Shown: positions 1 to 5,724 of the stretch, piece after piece
Layout: each line of letters begins with the position of its first letter
Numbering within the stretch: the stretch's first letter is position 1
NCBI GenBank assembly: GCA_030683195.1
Contig: JAUXQA010000467.1
Coordinates: 1 to 8,568 of the forward strand
From: Rhodoferax sp.
GTDB taxonomy: Bacteria; Pseudomonadota; Gammaproteobacteria; Burkholderiales; Burkholderiaceae_C
Direction: 5' to 3'
Length of the DNA: 8,568 nt
The notes under the pieces: generated by a model
Told to the model about the DNA's origin: nothing
Database searches by the model: none
Seen by the model: only the letters and a program-made list of their open reading frames with translations
Translations under genes and position numbers: made by a program

Positions 1-504
1 GGTGGGGAAGGTTTGGGCAAAGGTGTATTCGCGCTTTTCAGCCGCCATCAGTTTGGCCAAGCCGGCACCATCCACAGCGCCCTTGTCAGCCAGTTTTTTA
101 GACAGCGTGATGGCCTGGCCGGTGTGGTTGAGGGTCATCAGCACGGCCATGTCTTTTTTCGGGCCGGCCACACCCAGGTGCACGCCGTAGATCAAGCCGT
201 ACAGGGCATGGGCAAAGTCCAGCTCGCCGGTGACCAGTTTGTCGCGCACACCGGCCCAGCTGGCCTCTTTGGTGGGAATGATCTTGACGCCATACTTCTT
301 GTCAATGCCCAGCACCGAGGCCATCACCACGCTGGCGCAGTCGGTCAGGGGGATGAAACCGAGTTTGACCTCGGTTTTTTCAGGGGCGTCCGACCCTGCG
401 GCATACACCACCGAACGCAGGGCAGGGGAGATGCCGATGGCACCCACGGCGGCGGTTTGCAGCACCGTGCGGCGGCTGAGACTGGGTTTCAAAAGATCGG
501 TCAT
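1..504 (-). CDS. nrtA: Nitrate ABC transporter substrate-binding protein, NrtA/CmpA family (N-terminal part, cut by window edge)
   Basis: This is the 5' part of a minus-strand gene: 168 codons are visible, the frame is open to the window edge, and the family is usually about 400-450 residues. The protein would bind nitrate (possibly nitrite) in the periplasm and pass it to an NrtBC(D)-type ABC importer for assimilation. The N-terminus has a twin-arginine motif (SRRTVLQ, Arg11-Arg12), a hydrophobic stretch and a plausible Ala-X-Ala cleavage region (VVYAAG), so Tat export is likely. The mature part carries blocks typical of NrtA/CmpA: LGFIPLTDCASVVMA, KKYGVKIIPTKEASW, a VRDKLVTGELDFAHALYG block, and GQAITLS. 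Bicarbonate-binding CmpA and cytoplasmic NasS are relatives; the Tat signal argues against NasS, and the regulatory leader upstream argues for nitrate. The ATG at 504-502 has only a weak purine-rich stretch (GAAAGAAAG) before it, but no better start exists. Confidence 0.9.
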   Translation of the reverse strand, partial: MTDLLKPSLSRRTVLQTAAVGAIGISPALRSVVYAAGSDAPEKTEVKLGFIPLTDCASVVMASVLGIDKKYGVKIIPTKEASWAGVRDKLVTGELDFAHALYGLIYGVHLGVAGPKKDMAVLMTLNHTGQAITLSKKLADKGAVDGAGLAKLMAAEKREYTFAQTFPT

Positions 505-539
505 GGCAGGCTTTCTTTCAAGTGATGGAGGCCGAAAAA

Positions 540-600
540 CAAAAAAGGCGTCCACACAGAGCCCAAAACGCGCTTCGCATTTCGAACCTGTGGGGACGCC
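540..600 (-). terminator. Intrinsic terminator (attenuator) in the nrtA leader
   Basis: On the minus strand the arm at 600-588 (GGCGTCCCCACAG) pairs with the arm at 559-547 (CTGTGTGGACGCC) in 12 of 13 positions with one C-U mismatch. The loop is 28 nt, and the 3' arm is followed directly by seven T residues interrupted by one G and then more T (546-535). It lies 36 bases before the nrtA ATG, inside the 5' UTR and downstream of the only clear promoter. It therefore works as an attenuator, not as the end of another gene. On the plus strand the same hairpin has only a short T run. Confidence 0.9.
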
Positions 601-610
601 TTTGTCCTTT

Positions 611-666
611 GCTGACCTGCTGCTCCCGCCGTTGGAAGCCGCCTGTCAACAGACCATCGCTGGTCT
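611..666 (-). promoter_or_regulatory. Two-hairpin ANTAR-target RNA in the nrtA leader (NasT/NasR-type antitermination site)
   Basis: Two consecutive minus-strand hairpins both have six-base loops. P1 (666-651) has the 5-bp stem AGACC/GGTCT and loop AGCGAT. P2 (648-613, perhaps 650-611) has a long stem with internal mismatches and loop AACGGC. Both loops have A at position 1 and G at position 4, the signature described for RNA targets of ANTAR proteins such as Klebsiella NasR, EutV and NasT. The element begins within a few bases of the transcription start predicted from the sigma-54 promoter, and is followed 10 bases later by a strong intrinsic terminator. That is the order known from nas/nasF leaders. 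A NasT-type ANTAR protein is encoded at 5697-5050. Hairpins, loops and terminator are seen directly; NasT binding is inferred. Confidence 0.85.
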
Positions 667-678
667 CTCTAGGTAATA

Positions 679-694
679 AGCAAACTGTGTGCCA
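679..694 (-). promoter_or_regulatory. Sigma-54 (-24/-12) promoter of the nrtA operon
   Basis: On the minus strand, 694-679 reads TGGCAC-ACAGT-TTGCT, a full match to the sigma-54 consensus TGGCAC-N5-TTGC(A/T). Counting 12 bases from the C of the -12 element puts the start near 668, two bases before hairpin P1 of the antitermination leader, giving a leader of about 164 nt. Sigma-54 dependence agrees with nitrogen (NtrC) control of nitrate assimilation genes. Confidence 0.85.
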
Positions 695-796
695 TGTTTT
701 TTGACTGAAATTTTGCTATGAAATAGTTGAATAAAAACAAATAAAAACGCTGGCTAGAACGTGATTTTGTTAAAAGTTAGGTCAAGCACTTGCTGC

Positions 797-813
797 AGCA
801 CCGGTTTTGTGCA
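797..813 (-). promoter_or_regulatory. Candidate NtrC enhancer site
   Basis: The 17-mer AGCACCGGTTTTGTGCA has the NtrC dyad GCAC-N7-GTGC with exact spacing, flanked by A on both sides (enteric consensus roughly TGCACCA-N3-TGGTGCA). Its centre at about 805 lies some 137 bp upstream of the predicted nrtA start, a normal enhancer distance. A degenerate second site, strong only in its first half (CGCACCAAATC, 815-825), follows at once. The A/T-rich stretch 700-775 between enhancer and promoter could allow bending. The site also lies about 112 bp upstream of the weaker sigma-54-like element on the plus strand, so it could serve both directions. Confidence 0.55.
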
Positions 814-890
814 GCGCACCAAATCAAGGCTGTGCGTGATGCGTTTGATTTGTTTCTGCACGGGGTGACGTTGTCAGGTGCTTTTGCGGA

Positions 891-906
891 TGGCCTGCGT
901 CCTGCT
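891..906 (+). promoter_or_regulatory. Weak sigma-54-like element facing the binding-protein/kinase operon
   Basis: TGGCCTGCGTCCTGCT has GG and GC at the exact sigma-54 spacing, a complete TGGC and a near-complete -12 block (CTGCT for TTGCT), but CT where consensus has AC. It would start a transcript near 917 with a leader of about 300 nt before the ATG at 1221. No convincing sigma-70 promoter was recognised before that gene. This is suggestive only, because a match of this quality can occur by chance. Confidence 0.3.
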
Positions 907-1170
907 TGACCTATGCCCAATCGCTGCCGATGCAGTATTGCGAGCTCATGTTTATCGACATTGCTGGCCTTGAGCTTCGAGCCGGTGCTGTGGAGGAGGG
1001 CAATTGGCTGCAGAAGTCCTTTATGCTCAGCCGGACATAAGCGTCTGTAGCCAAACTGGACACTCGCCGGCCCGTCTCGCGCACCTGGATCAATTTCAAT
1101 TTCTTGTGTGTGCCACAACCAAGCGCGTTGTGTGACAATTTGGCCCTTTGCCCACATGAATCCCCGGCGT

Positions 1171-1199
1171 AACAGCCGTGCTTCTGCAGGCTGTTTTTT
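1171..1199 (+). terminator. Intrinsic terminator-like hairpin just before the substrate-binding protein gene
   Basis: AACAGCC (1171-1177) pairs fully with GGCTGTT (1189-1195). Inside, TGC/GCA (1179-1181 with 1186-1188) pairs around a TTCT loop, leaving one bulged G, and the 3' arm runs into six T residues (1194-1199). It ends 22 bases before the ATG at 1221, too close for a promoter to fit between. Either the operon's mRNA crosses it, making it an attenuator, or it ends a short transcript from the preceding intergenic region. No A1/G4 hexaloop pair like that of the nrtA leader was found upstream of it. Confidence 0.6.
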
Positions 1200-1220
1200 C
1201 ATGAAACAGGAAGCCCAAAT

Positions 1221-2258
1221 ATGACGACAGCTTCTAACGCTCGCGCGACGGAAACACCTAAAAAGCGCGGGGTGATGTTGGCGTTGGTGGCACTGGCGAT
1301 TGGGGTCCTGACTTTCCTGGCATTGCGGTCACCGGTTGTCACGGTAGGGGCAGTGAGCAAGGTGACGATCGCAGTGCCTATGCAGGTCAGCAGTGCGCTG
1401 ATGCATGTGGCCGCCGGGCAAGGCCTGTTCCTGAAGGCTGGCGTCGATGTGGTCGGTCAACCCTTCGAGCTTGGCAAAGATGCGTTGAAGTCCATGATCG
1501 ATGGCAAGTCGGATCTGGCCGTGGTGGCCGACACGCCGTTCATGTTCGCGTTGCTCGGCGGCGCTGACATTGCCATGCTCGCCGGTATTTCGAAAGGGCG
1601 ACGCTCCCTGGCGATCGTCGCCCGCCCTGAGCGTGGCATCAACCAGATACAGGACCTCCGTGGCAAGTCGGTCGGCGTGATCATGGGTACCAATCAGACC
1701 TATTTTCTTGACGCCATGTTGCAGGTCCACGGTGTGCCAAGCAATCAGGTGAAATTGGTCGATCTAAGGGCCGACACGGCCGTAAGCGCCTTTAAGGAAG
1801 GTCGGATCGACGCAACGGTGGTGTATCAACCTTTTCTGGCCAGGCTGGAAGCGGAAATGGGCGATCGCATCAAGGTGTTTCGTGGTGATGATGTGTATGC
1901 GTTCCGCTTCATGCTGGTGGGCAAGCCGTCCTACATCGATAGCCATCCAGAAGAAGTTCGCCGGGTGCTGAGTGCGTTGATCGCCGCCAACCAGGCCATT
2001 CTTGCCAATCCGGCCGAGGCGCGTCGCACCGTGGGGCATGCGGCCAAGATTGATGATGCCACCATGGCAAAACTGTTTGAACCTGAAGACTATGCTGTCT
2101 CGCTCGATCAGGCGATGCTGCTGGCGCTGGATGACCAAACGCGATGGGCAATGGCAAAGGGGCTGGTGACCCCAGGGCCCGTGCCGAACTATCTGAATGC
2201 CATGAAGTACCAGCATCTTGACGCTGTGCTGCCGACGGCTGTGACGATCGTGCATTAG
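1221..2258 (+). CDS. ABC-type nitrate/sulfonate/taurine-like substrate-binding protein with N-terminal membrane segment (NMT1/SsuA family)
   Basis: The 345-residue product has a basic N-terminus (TPKKRG), one hydrophobic segment (about residues 18-37) and then a type 2 periplasmic-binding fold of the NMT1/SsuA/THI5-like group. Recognisable blocks include TIAVPMQVSSALMHVAAGQG, FLKAGVDV, a KSDLAVVADTPF block, DLRGKSVGVIMGTNQTYF, FKEGRIDATVVYQPF and a C-terminal helical part. No clear signal-peptidase site or lipobox was seen, so it may stay membrane-anchored. The ATG at 1221 has an AGGA ribosome-binding site at 1208-1211. No transporter permease or ATPase lies beside it. Instead, eight bases after its stop begins a hybrid histidine kinase, so it probably presents a small anion or similar ligand to the kinase and does not feed an importer. 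The ligand cannot be told from sequence. It is distinct from NrtA and lacks that family's TDCA and ASW blocks. Confidence 0.8.
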   Translation: MTTASNARATETPKKRGVMLALVALAIGVLTFLALRSPVVTVGAVSKVTIAVPMQVSSALMHVAAGQGLFLKAGVDVVGQPFELGKDALKSMIDGKSDLAVVADTPFMFALLGGADIAMLAGISKGRRSLAIVARPERGINQIQDLRGKSVGVIMGTNQTYFLDAMLQVHGVPSNQVKLVDLRADTAVSAFKEGRIDATVVYQPFLARLEAEMGDRIKVFRGDDVYAFRFMLVGKPSYIDSHPEEVRRVLSALIAANQAILANPAEARRTVGHAAKIDDATMAKLFEPEDYAVSLDQAMLLALDDQTRWAMAKGLVTPGPVPNYLNAMKYQHLDAVLPTAVTIVH

Positions 2259-2266
2259 GGGCTGCC

Positions 2267-4681
2267 ATGAAGATTCGATCGCAGATCAACGGCTTGCTTG
2301 TGTTGGCGGCCGTCATTATTTCGGTCGCTGTTGCCATGACGGTGATTTCGGCCCGCGATGTGTCGCAGACAACAAGCGACATCAGTGCGGCCCAGGATTT
2401 GATTGATAGCGCCTCTCAGTTGCGTCAGGTGGCGGTGGAAACTGCCTTGTTTCATGAAGTGCGCAGCCAGGACCAATGGCAGCGCAAGATCGCCGGTGTC
2501 ACCCGTGAGATTGACCACCTGCGTATCTCGACGCCCCGCGAAAAGGCGAATCTGGAGAGCATTCGTAGAAAGATCGAAGTGATGCAGGTCATCTATCCGC
2601 GACTTATCCGTGTGCCGGGTGCGACCACGACCACCGCCACCAGGCCCCGCTCAGAGCTTGAGGTGGCCATGGAAACGCGCGCGGTTGCGTCCTTGCTGGT
2701 GGTGACCCAGGAAGTCATTGACATTGGGCATGAACTGATTCGCGGCAATCAGGAGCAAGCCAAGTCAGCCTTTTGGGGTATGCAAGTGTCGATTGGGCTG
2801 GTCATTCTGGCCATGGGGACACTCGTTGGATTTGTCTGGCTTCTTGTGAGTCGCCGCATTCTGCAACCGTTGCGCATTTTTGAACAAGGCACCCAGCAGT
2901 TGGCGGCAGGCAATTACAGGCACCGCCTGAAGCTGACGCAGCACGATGAAATCGGTGACTTGGCGCTTGCGTTCGACACCATGGTCGTGCGAGTCGAGAC
3001 CGCTGCGCTGGACCTCGAAAAACACCGCGACAGTCTTGCGGCTGTGGTGCTCTCCCGCACCAACGAACTGTTGAATGCCAAGGACGCTGCTGAAGCGCTC
3101 TCCCAATATGCCCGCAGCCTCATTGAGGCCAGTCTGGACCCCTTGGTCACCATCAGCGCGCAAGGCAAGATCACCGATGTGAATGAGGCCTCCGTGCAAG
3201 CCACAGGTGTGCCACGTGAGCAGCTGATCGGCACCGACTTCTCAAATTATTTCACCGAGCCAGACCAGGCGCGCATCGGTTACCAGAAGGTCTTTTCCGA
3301 AGGGTTGGTGCGTGACTACCCGCTCGCCATCCGGCACACGACGGGCCGCATCATGGAGGTGCTTTACAACGCGGCTGTTTACCGGGATGGCAAGGGCAAT
3401 GTTCTTGGGGTGTTTGCCGCAGCGCGCGACATCACTGAGCGCAAATTCCTGGATCAGGTGTTGCGGGAAAAAAATGTGGAGCTGGAGCGCGCCAAGGCTG
3501 CGGCGGAAAAAGCGAACCTTGGCAAGTCGGAATTCCTGTCCAGCATGAGCCATGAGTTGCGCACGCCGCTCAATGCCATCCTCGGTTTTGCCCAGCTGAT
3601 GGAATCCGACTCGCCTGAGCCGACGCCAAAACAACAACGCAGCCTTGTCCAGATTCTCAACGCGGGGTGGTACCTGCTGGAGCTGATCAACGAAATCCTC
3701 GACCTGGCGCAGATCGAATCGGGCAAGATCACGCTTTCGCTAGAGCCATTCTCGCTGGTCGAGGTCATGAACGAATGCCGCGCCATGGTCGAACCGCAGG
3801 TCATTCAGCGTGGGATCGATCTGAAGTTTTTGCCTCTCGAATTGGACCATTTTGTCGAGGCCGACCGAACCCGGATGAAGCAGGTGTTGATCAATCTGCT
3901 GTCAAACGCCATCAAGTACAACAAGCCTGGCGGTACGGTCACATTGGCGTACACCGTGATGAACCAAGATTCGATTCGTATCAGCATCCGGGACACCGGC
4001 GTCGGGCTGACACCGGATCAGTTGGCGCAATTGTTTCAACCATTTAACCGACTCGGCAAGGAATTCGGCCCTGAGGAAGGCACCGGCATAGGCTTGGTGG
4101 TGACCAAGCGGCTGGTCGAGTTGATGGGTGGCACCATCGGCGTGGACAGCACCGTGGGGGAGGGAAGCGTATTCTGGATTGATTTCAGATTGGCGATGGC
4201 ACCACCGGTGGCGTCCCACTATGTGGCGCAGACGACGCTGCCAATCGTGCAGGTGTCAGACGGCATGCCGTTGCGGACCCTGCTGTATGTGGAAGACAAC
4301 CCGGCCAATCTGACCTTGATTGAGCAACTGGTGGCCCGCCGCTCCGACCTGCGGCTGTTGACTGCGGCGGACGGCCATCTCGGCATCGAGTTTGCGCGCG
4401 TCCATCAGCCGGACGTGATTTTGATGGACATCAACCTGCCCGGCATCAGTGGGCTTGATGCGATGAAAATCCTGCGCGCTGGACCTTTGACAGCACATAT
4501 TCCAATCATTGCACTCAGCGCCAACGCACGGCCCCGCGACATCGCCAATGGCCTGTCGGCTGGTTTTTTCAGCTATCTGACCAAACCTATTAAATTCGGC
4601 GAGTTCATGGACAATTTGGATTTGGCACTGAAATCTTCGGAAGTTGGCAAGAACCCCGCCGAAATGGAAAAATCGACATGA
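2267..4681 (+). CDS. Hybrid sensor histidine kinase (periplasmic domain-HAMP-PAS-HisKA-HATPase-receiver)
   Basis: The 804-residue inner-membrane sensor has TM1 (about 9-28), a periplasmic domain of about 140 residues, TM2 (about 172-194), HAMP (about 196-247, with DEIGDLALAF), a PAS/PAC region (about 283-396, ending AARDITER), a short coiled linker, HisKA with phospho-acceptor His429 (SMSHELRTPLNAI), and a HATPase domain with Asn547 (LINLLSNAIKYN), DTGVGL (Asp576) and GTGIGL (from Gly605). The C-terminal receiver (about 670-790) keeps Glu676-Asp677, phospho-acceptor Asp721 (ILMDINLPG) and Lys773 (LTKPI). There is no Hpt or DNA-binding output, so signal must pass to an unseen partner. It starts 8 bases after the binding-protein stop with ribosome-binding site AGGGG (2257-2261), consistent with translational coupling. 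The likely role is sensing the ligand of the upstream binding protein. All catalytic residues look intact. Confidence 0.92.
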   Translation: MKIRSQINGLLVLAAVIISVAVAMTVISARDVSQTTSDISAAQDLIDSASQLRQVAVETALFHEVRSQDQWQRKIAGVTREIDHLRISTPREKANLESIRRKIEVMQVIYPRLIRVPGATTTTATRPRSELEVAMETRAVASLLVVTQEVIDIGHELIRGNQEQAKSAFWGMQVSIGLVILAMGTLVGFVWLLVSRRILQPLRIFEQGTQQLAAGNYRHRLKLTQHDEIGDLALAFDTMVVRVETAALDLEKHRDSLAAVVLSRTNELLNAKDAAEALSQYARSLIEASLDPLVTISAQGKITDVNEASVQATGVPREQLIGTDFSNYFTEPDQARIGYQKVFSEGLVRDYPLAIRHTTGRIMEVLYNAAVYRDGKGNVLGVFAAARDITERKFLDQVLREKNVELERAKAAAEKANLGKSEFLSSMSHELRTPLNAILGFAQLMESDSPEPTPKQQRSLVQILNAGWYLLELINEILDLAQIESGKITLSLEPFSLVEVMNECRAMVEPQVIQRGIDLKFLPLELDHFVEADRTRMKQVLINLLSNAIKYNKPGGTVTLAYTVMNQDSIRISIRDTGVGLTPDQLAQLFQPFNRLGKEFGPEEGTGIGLVVTKRLVELMGGTIGVDSTVGEGSVFWIDFRLAMAPPVASHYVAQTTLPIVQVSDGMPLRTLLYVEDNPANLTLIEQLVARRSDLRLLTAADGHLGIEFARVHQPDVILMDINLPGISGLDAMKILRAGPLTAHIPIIALSANARPRDIANGLSAGFFSYLTKPIKFGEFMDNLDLALKSSEVGKNPAEMEKST

Positions 4682-5049
4682 GGAATATGGCGCAGTGTCG
4701 TCTGCATGCCCAACCGGACTTGCATGAATAGCCGTCCTCACGGCGCGGCAGTCTGCCGCCCAAGCCGCTGATTTCAACAGGCAGACGGTTGTTGGCCGGG
4801 TCTCAACTCGATCAGTCCCCAAAACCGGTTTGTCATCACTTCAAGGTTGGTTTTGACCAGCGGCAAGGCTGCAGACACCTTCTATCTTGCTATTAATATG
4901 TACAAAGATATGCAATAAATACGCCGGCTACAGGCTGAAACTGTACGAAATCAGGCCTTTAACGGATAGTTCGCATTCATTTGGTGCGGTGCACCAAATG
5001 AATGCGAACTATGGCCTTCAGGACGGTGCGGCGATCATCAGGCTGTGGT
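4682..5049. other. Convergent intergenic gap, non-coding
   Basis: This lies between the 3' ends of the kinase gene (plus) and nasT (minus). I see no credible gene. It holds a small GC hairpin at 4745-4759 (GCGGCA-GTC-TGCCGC) without a T run, an A/T-rich stretch around 4890-4920, and the large perfect inverted repeat at 4966-5012. A 72-codon plus-strand frame starting at 4887 runs straight through the palindrome and looks accidental. No classical U-tract terminator was found for either gene. Confidence 0.7.
4966..5012. repeat. Perfect 22-bp inverted repeat with 3-base spacer
   Basis: The arm at 4966-4987 (ATAGTTCGCATTCATTTGGT plus GC) is the exact reverse complement of the arm at 4991-5012, separated only by GGT. 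A further outer 5-bp pairing is possible between AGGCC before and GGCCT directly after. It sits in the gap between two convergent genes, so a bidirectional 3'-end or RNA-stabilising hairpin is the simplest reading, although neither side has a T tract. Each arm also contains an NtrC-like GCAT-N7-GTGC dyad (4973-4987 and its mirror at 4991-5005), so a protein-binding role cannot be excluded. Confidence 0.9.
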
Positions 5050-5697
5050 TTACCCCAGCAGATCCGCCACGTCCAGCATGCGCTGCGCAACCTCCACGAG
5101 TTTGAGGTTCTTGTCCATGGCGGCTTTGCGCAGTCGGGCGTAGGCGGCAGGTTCAGTCATCTGCTGGCGCTCCATGAGCAGGGCCTTGGCCCGGTCGATG
5201 ACTTTGCGGTCTTTCATGGCGGCGCTGAGTTCGTTCAGTTCGGTTTTTGTCTCGGCCAATTCCTGGCGTAGCGACTGCTCGTGCTGAAAGCGGGCCAGCG
5301 CTACATCCAGAATCGGGCGAATGCGCTCGGCCGACAAGCCCGCCACGATATAGGCTGAGACGCCCGCTGCCACTGCGTCTTTCACGTGGCGGGTGTCGTC
5401 GTCGTTGGTGAACATCACGATGGGGCGGCGGGCGTCCCGCGTGGCCATCACCACGTGCTCCAACGCGTCGCGGGCATCGCTCTCGGCGTCCACAATGATC
5501 ATGTCAGGCTGCAGTTGCGCCAGACGCTCTGTCAAAAAAACGTCTGCCGGCAGGGTAGCAATCAGGTTGAAGCCGTTGCTCAGCAAACCAATGCGCAGGC
5601 TGCGCGAGCGCTCGGCCTGGCTGATGGCGTGCTCATCGTCCTGGTCTTCGATGTCCAGGTCGGGGGCGACAACAACAATTCGCAAGGCTTCGTTCAT
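5050..5697 (-). CDS. nasT: NasT-type ANTAR-domain transcription antiterminator
   Basis: The 215-residue product has a receiver-like N-terminal domain, a helical linker and a C-terminal ANTAR RNA-binding domain (about 158-210; IDRAKALLMERQQMTE, AAYARLRKAAM, LVEVAQRML). Close kinship to NasT shows in PIVMFTNDDDTRHVK, AGVSAYIVAGL and RPILDVALARF. Proteins of this family bind paired hexaloop hairpins in nitrate-assimilation leaders and prevent termination; such a leader precedes nrtA in this window. The receiver keeps the Asp at the phospho site (Asp70, IIVDAES), but the usual acidic pair after strand 1 is altered (VVVAPDLD) and the usual Lys is absent (YIVAG), so control by protein binding is likelier than phosphorylation. 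An acidic insert of about 20 residues (roughly 13-32) follows strand 1. I chose the ATG at 5697-5695. A TTG at 5757 would add 20 residues but lies upstream of the sigma-54 promoter. No Shine-Dalgarno is visible. No nasS neighbours it. Confidence 0.9.
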   Translation of the reverse strand: MNEALRIVVVAPDLDIEDQDDEHAISQAERSRSLRIGLLSNGFNLIATLPADVFLTERLAQLQPDMIIVDAESDARDALEHVVMATRDARRPIVMFTNDDDTRHVKDAVAAGVSAYIVAGLSAERIRPILDVALARFQHEQSLRQELAETKTELNELSAAMKDRKVIDRAKALLMERQQMTEPAAYARLRKAAMDKNLKLVEVAQRMLDVADLLG

Positions 5698-5708
5698 GCG
5701 CGAATTTT

Positions 5709-5724
5709 TGCAAGAAACGTGCCA
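5709..5724 (-). promoter_or_regulatory. Perfect sigma-54 (-24/-12) promoter directly before nasT
   Basis: On the minus strand, 5724-5709 reads TGGCAC-GTTTC-TTGCA, matching every defined base of the sigma-54 consensus. Twelve bases from the -12 C lead to about 5698-5697, at the A of the nasT ATG, so this promoter would give a leaderless or almost leaderless mRNA, in keeping with the missing Shine-Dalgarno. No good NtrC dyad was found in the 200 bases upstream, so the activator is unknown. nasT may also be reached by read-through from the efflux genes, as no terminator is evident in the 93-base gap. Confidence 0.75.

Larger units (their letters stand above)
695..1170. other. Divergent intergenic control region without a convincing gene
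   Basis: Beyond the NtrC-like site and the weak plus-strand sigma-54-like element, I see no supported gene here. Positions 700-775 are markedly A/T-rich. A minus-strand frame (1202-777, 141 codons) gives a basic, Cys- and Trp-rich product resembling no family I know, and it runs through the putative NtrC site, so I read it as chance. A plus-strand frame open from 849 to a stop near 1038 has no ribosome-binding site before its first ATG (930). A stable hairpin is present at 1114-1132 (CACAAC/GTTGTG, 7-base loop). Confidence 0.6.

Noticed and set aside
720..732. IHF-like sequence (minus strand ATTCAACTATTTC) between the NtrC site and the nrtA promoter
   Set aside because: It has two mismatches to the short, degenerate IHF consensus in an A/T-rich stretch, so it is too weak to list even though the position would suit DNA bending.
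849..1038. Plus-strand frame reading MQYCELMFIDIAGLEL from an ATG at 930
   Set aside because: It is short, has no ribosome-binding site before the ATG, and shows no recognisable family. It is kept only as a remote possibility of a small protein or gene remnant.
1000..1135. Possible ANTAR hairpins in the rightward leader (loops ATTGGC near 1002, AGCGTC near 1040, and the 7-base loop at 1120-1126)
   Set aside because: The first two have only three weak closing pairs, and the stable third hairpin has a 7-base loop without the A1/G4 pattern. No pair resembles the nrtA leader.
777..1202. 141-codon minus-strand open frame in the divergent region
   Set aside because: Its composition is unlike a normal protein (rich in Cys, Trp and basic residues), no family is recognised, it lacks a good ribosome-binding site, and it overlaps the NtrC-like site and the terminator-like hairpin.
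1201..1224. Seven-codon upstream frame (MKQEAQI) whose TGA overlaps the ATG at 1221
   Set aside because: It begins one base after the T tract with no ribosome-binding site, contains no repeated regulatory codons, and is easily explained by chance.
4887..5271. Plus-strand open frames at 4887-5105 and 5002-5271
   Set aside because: They run through the palindrome and antisense to nasT, whose family assignment on the minus strand is clear.
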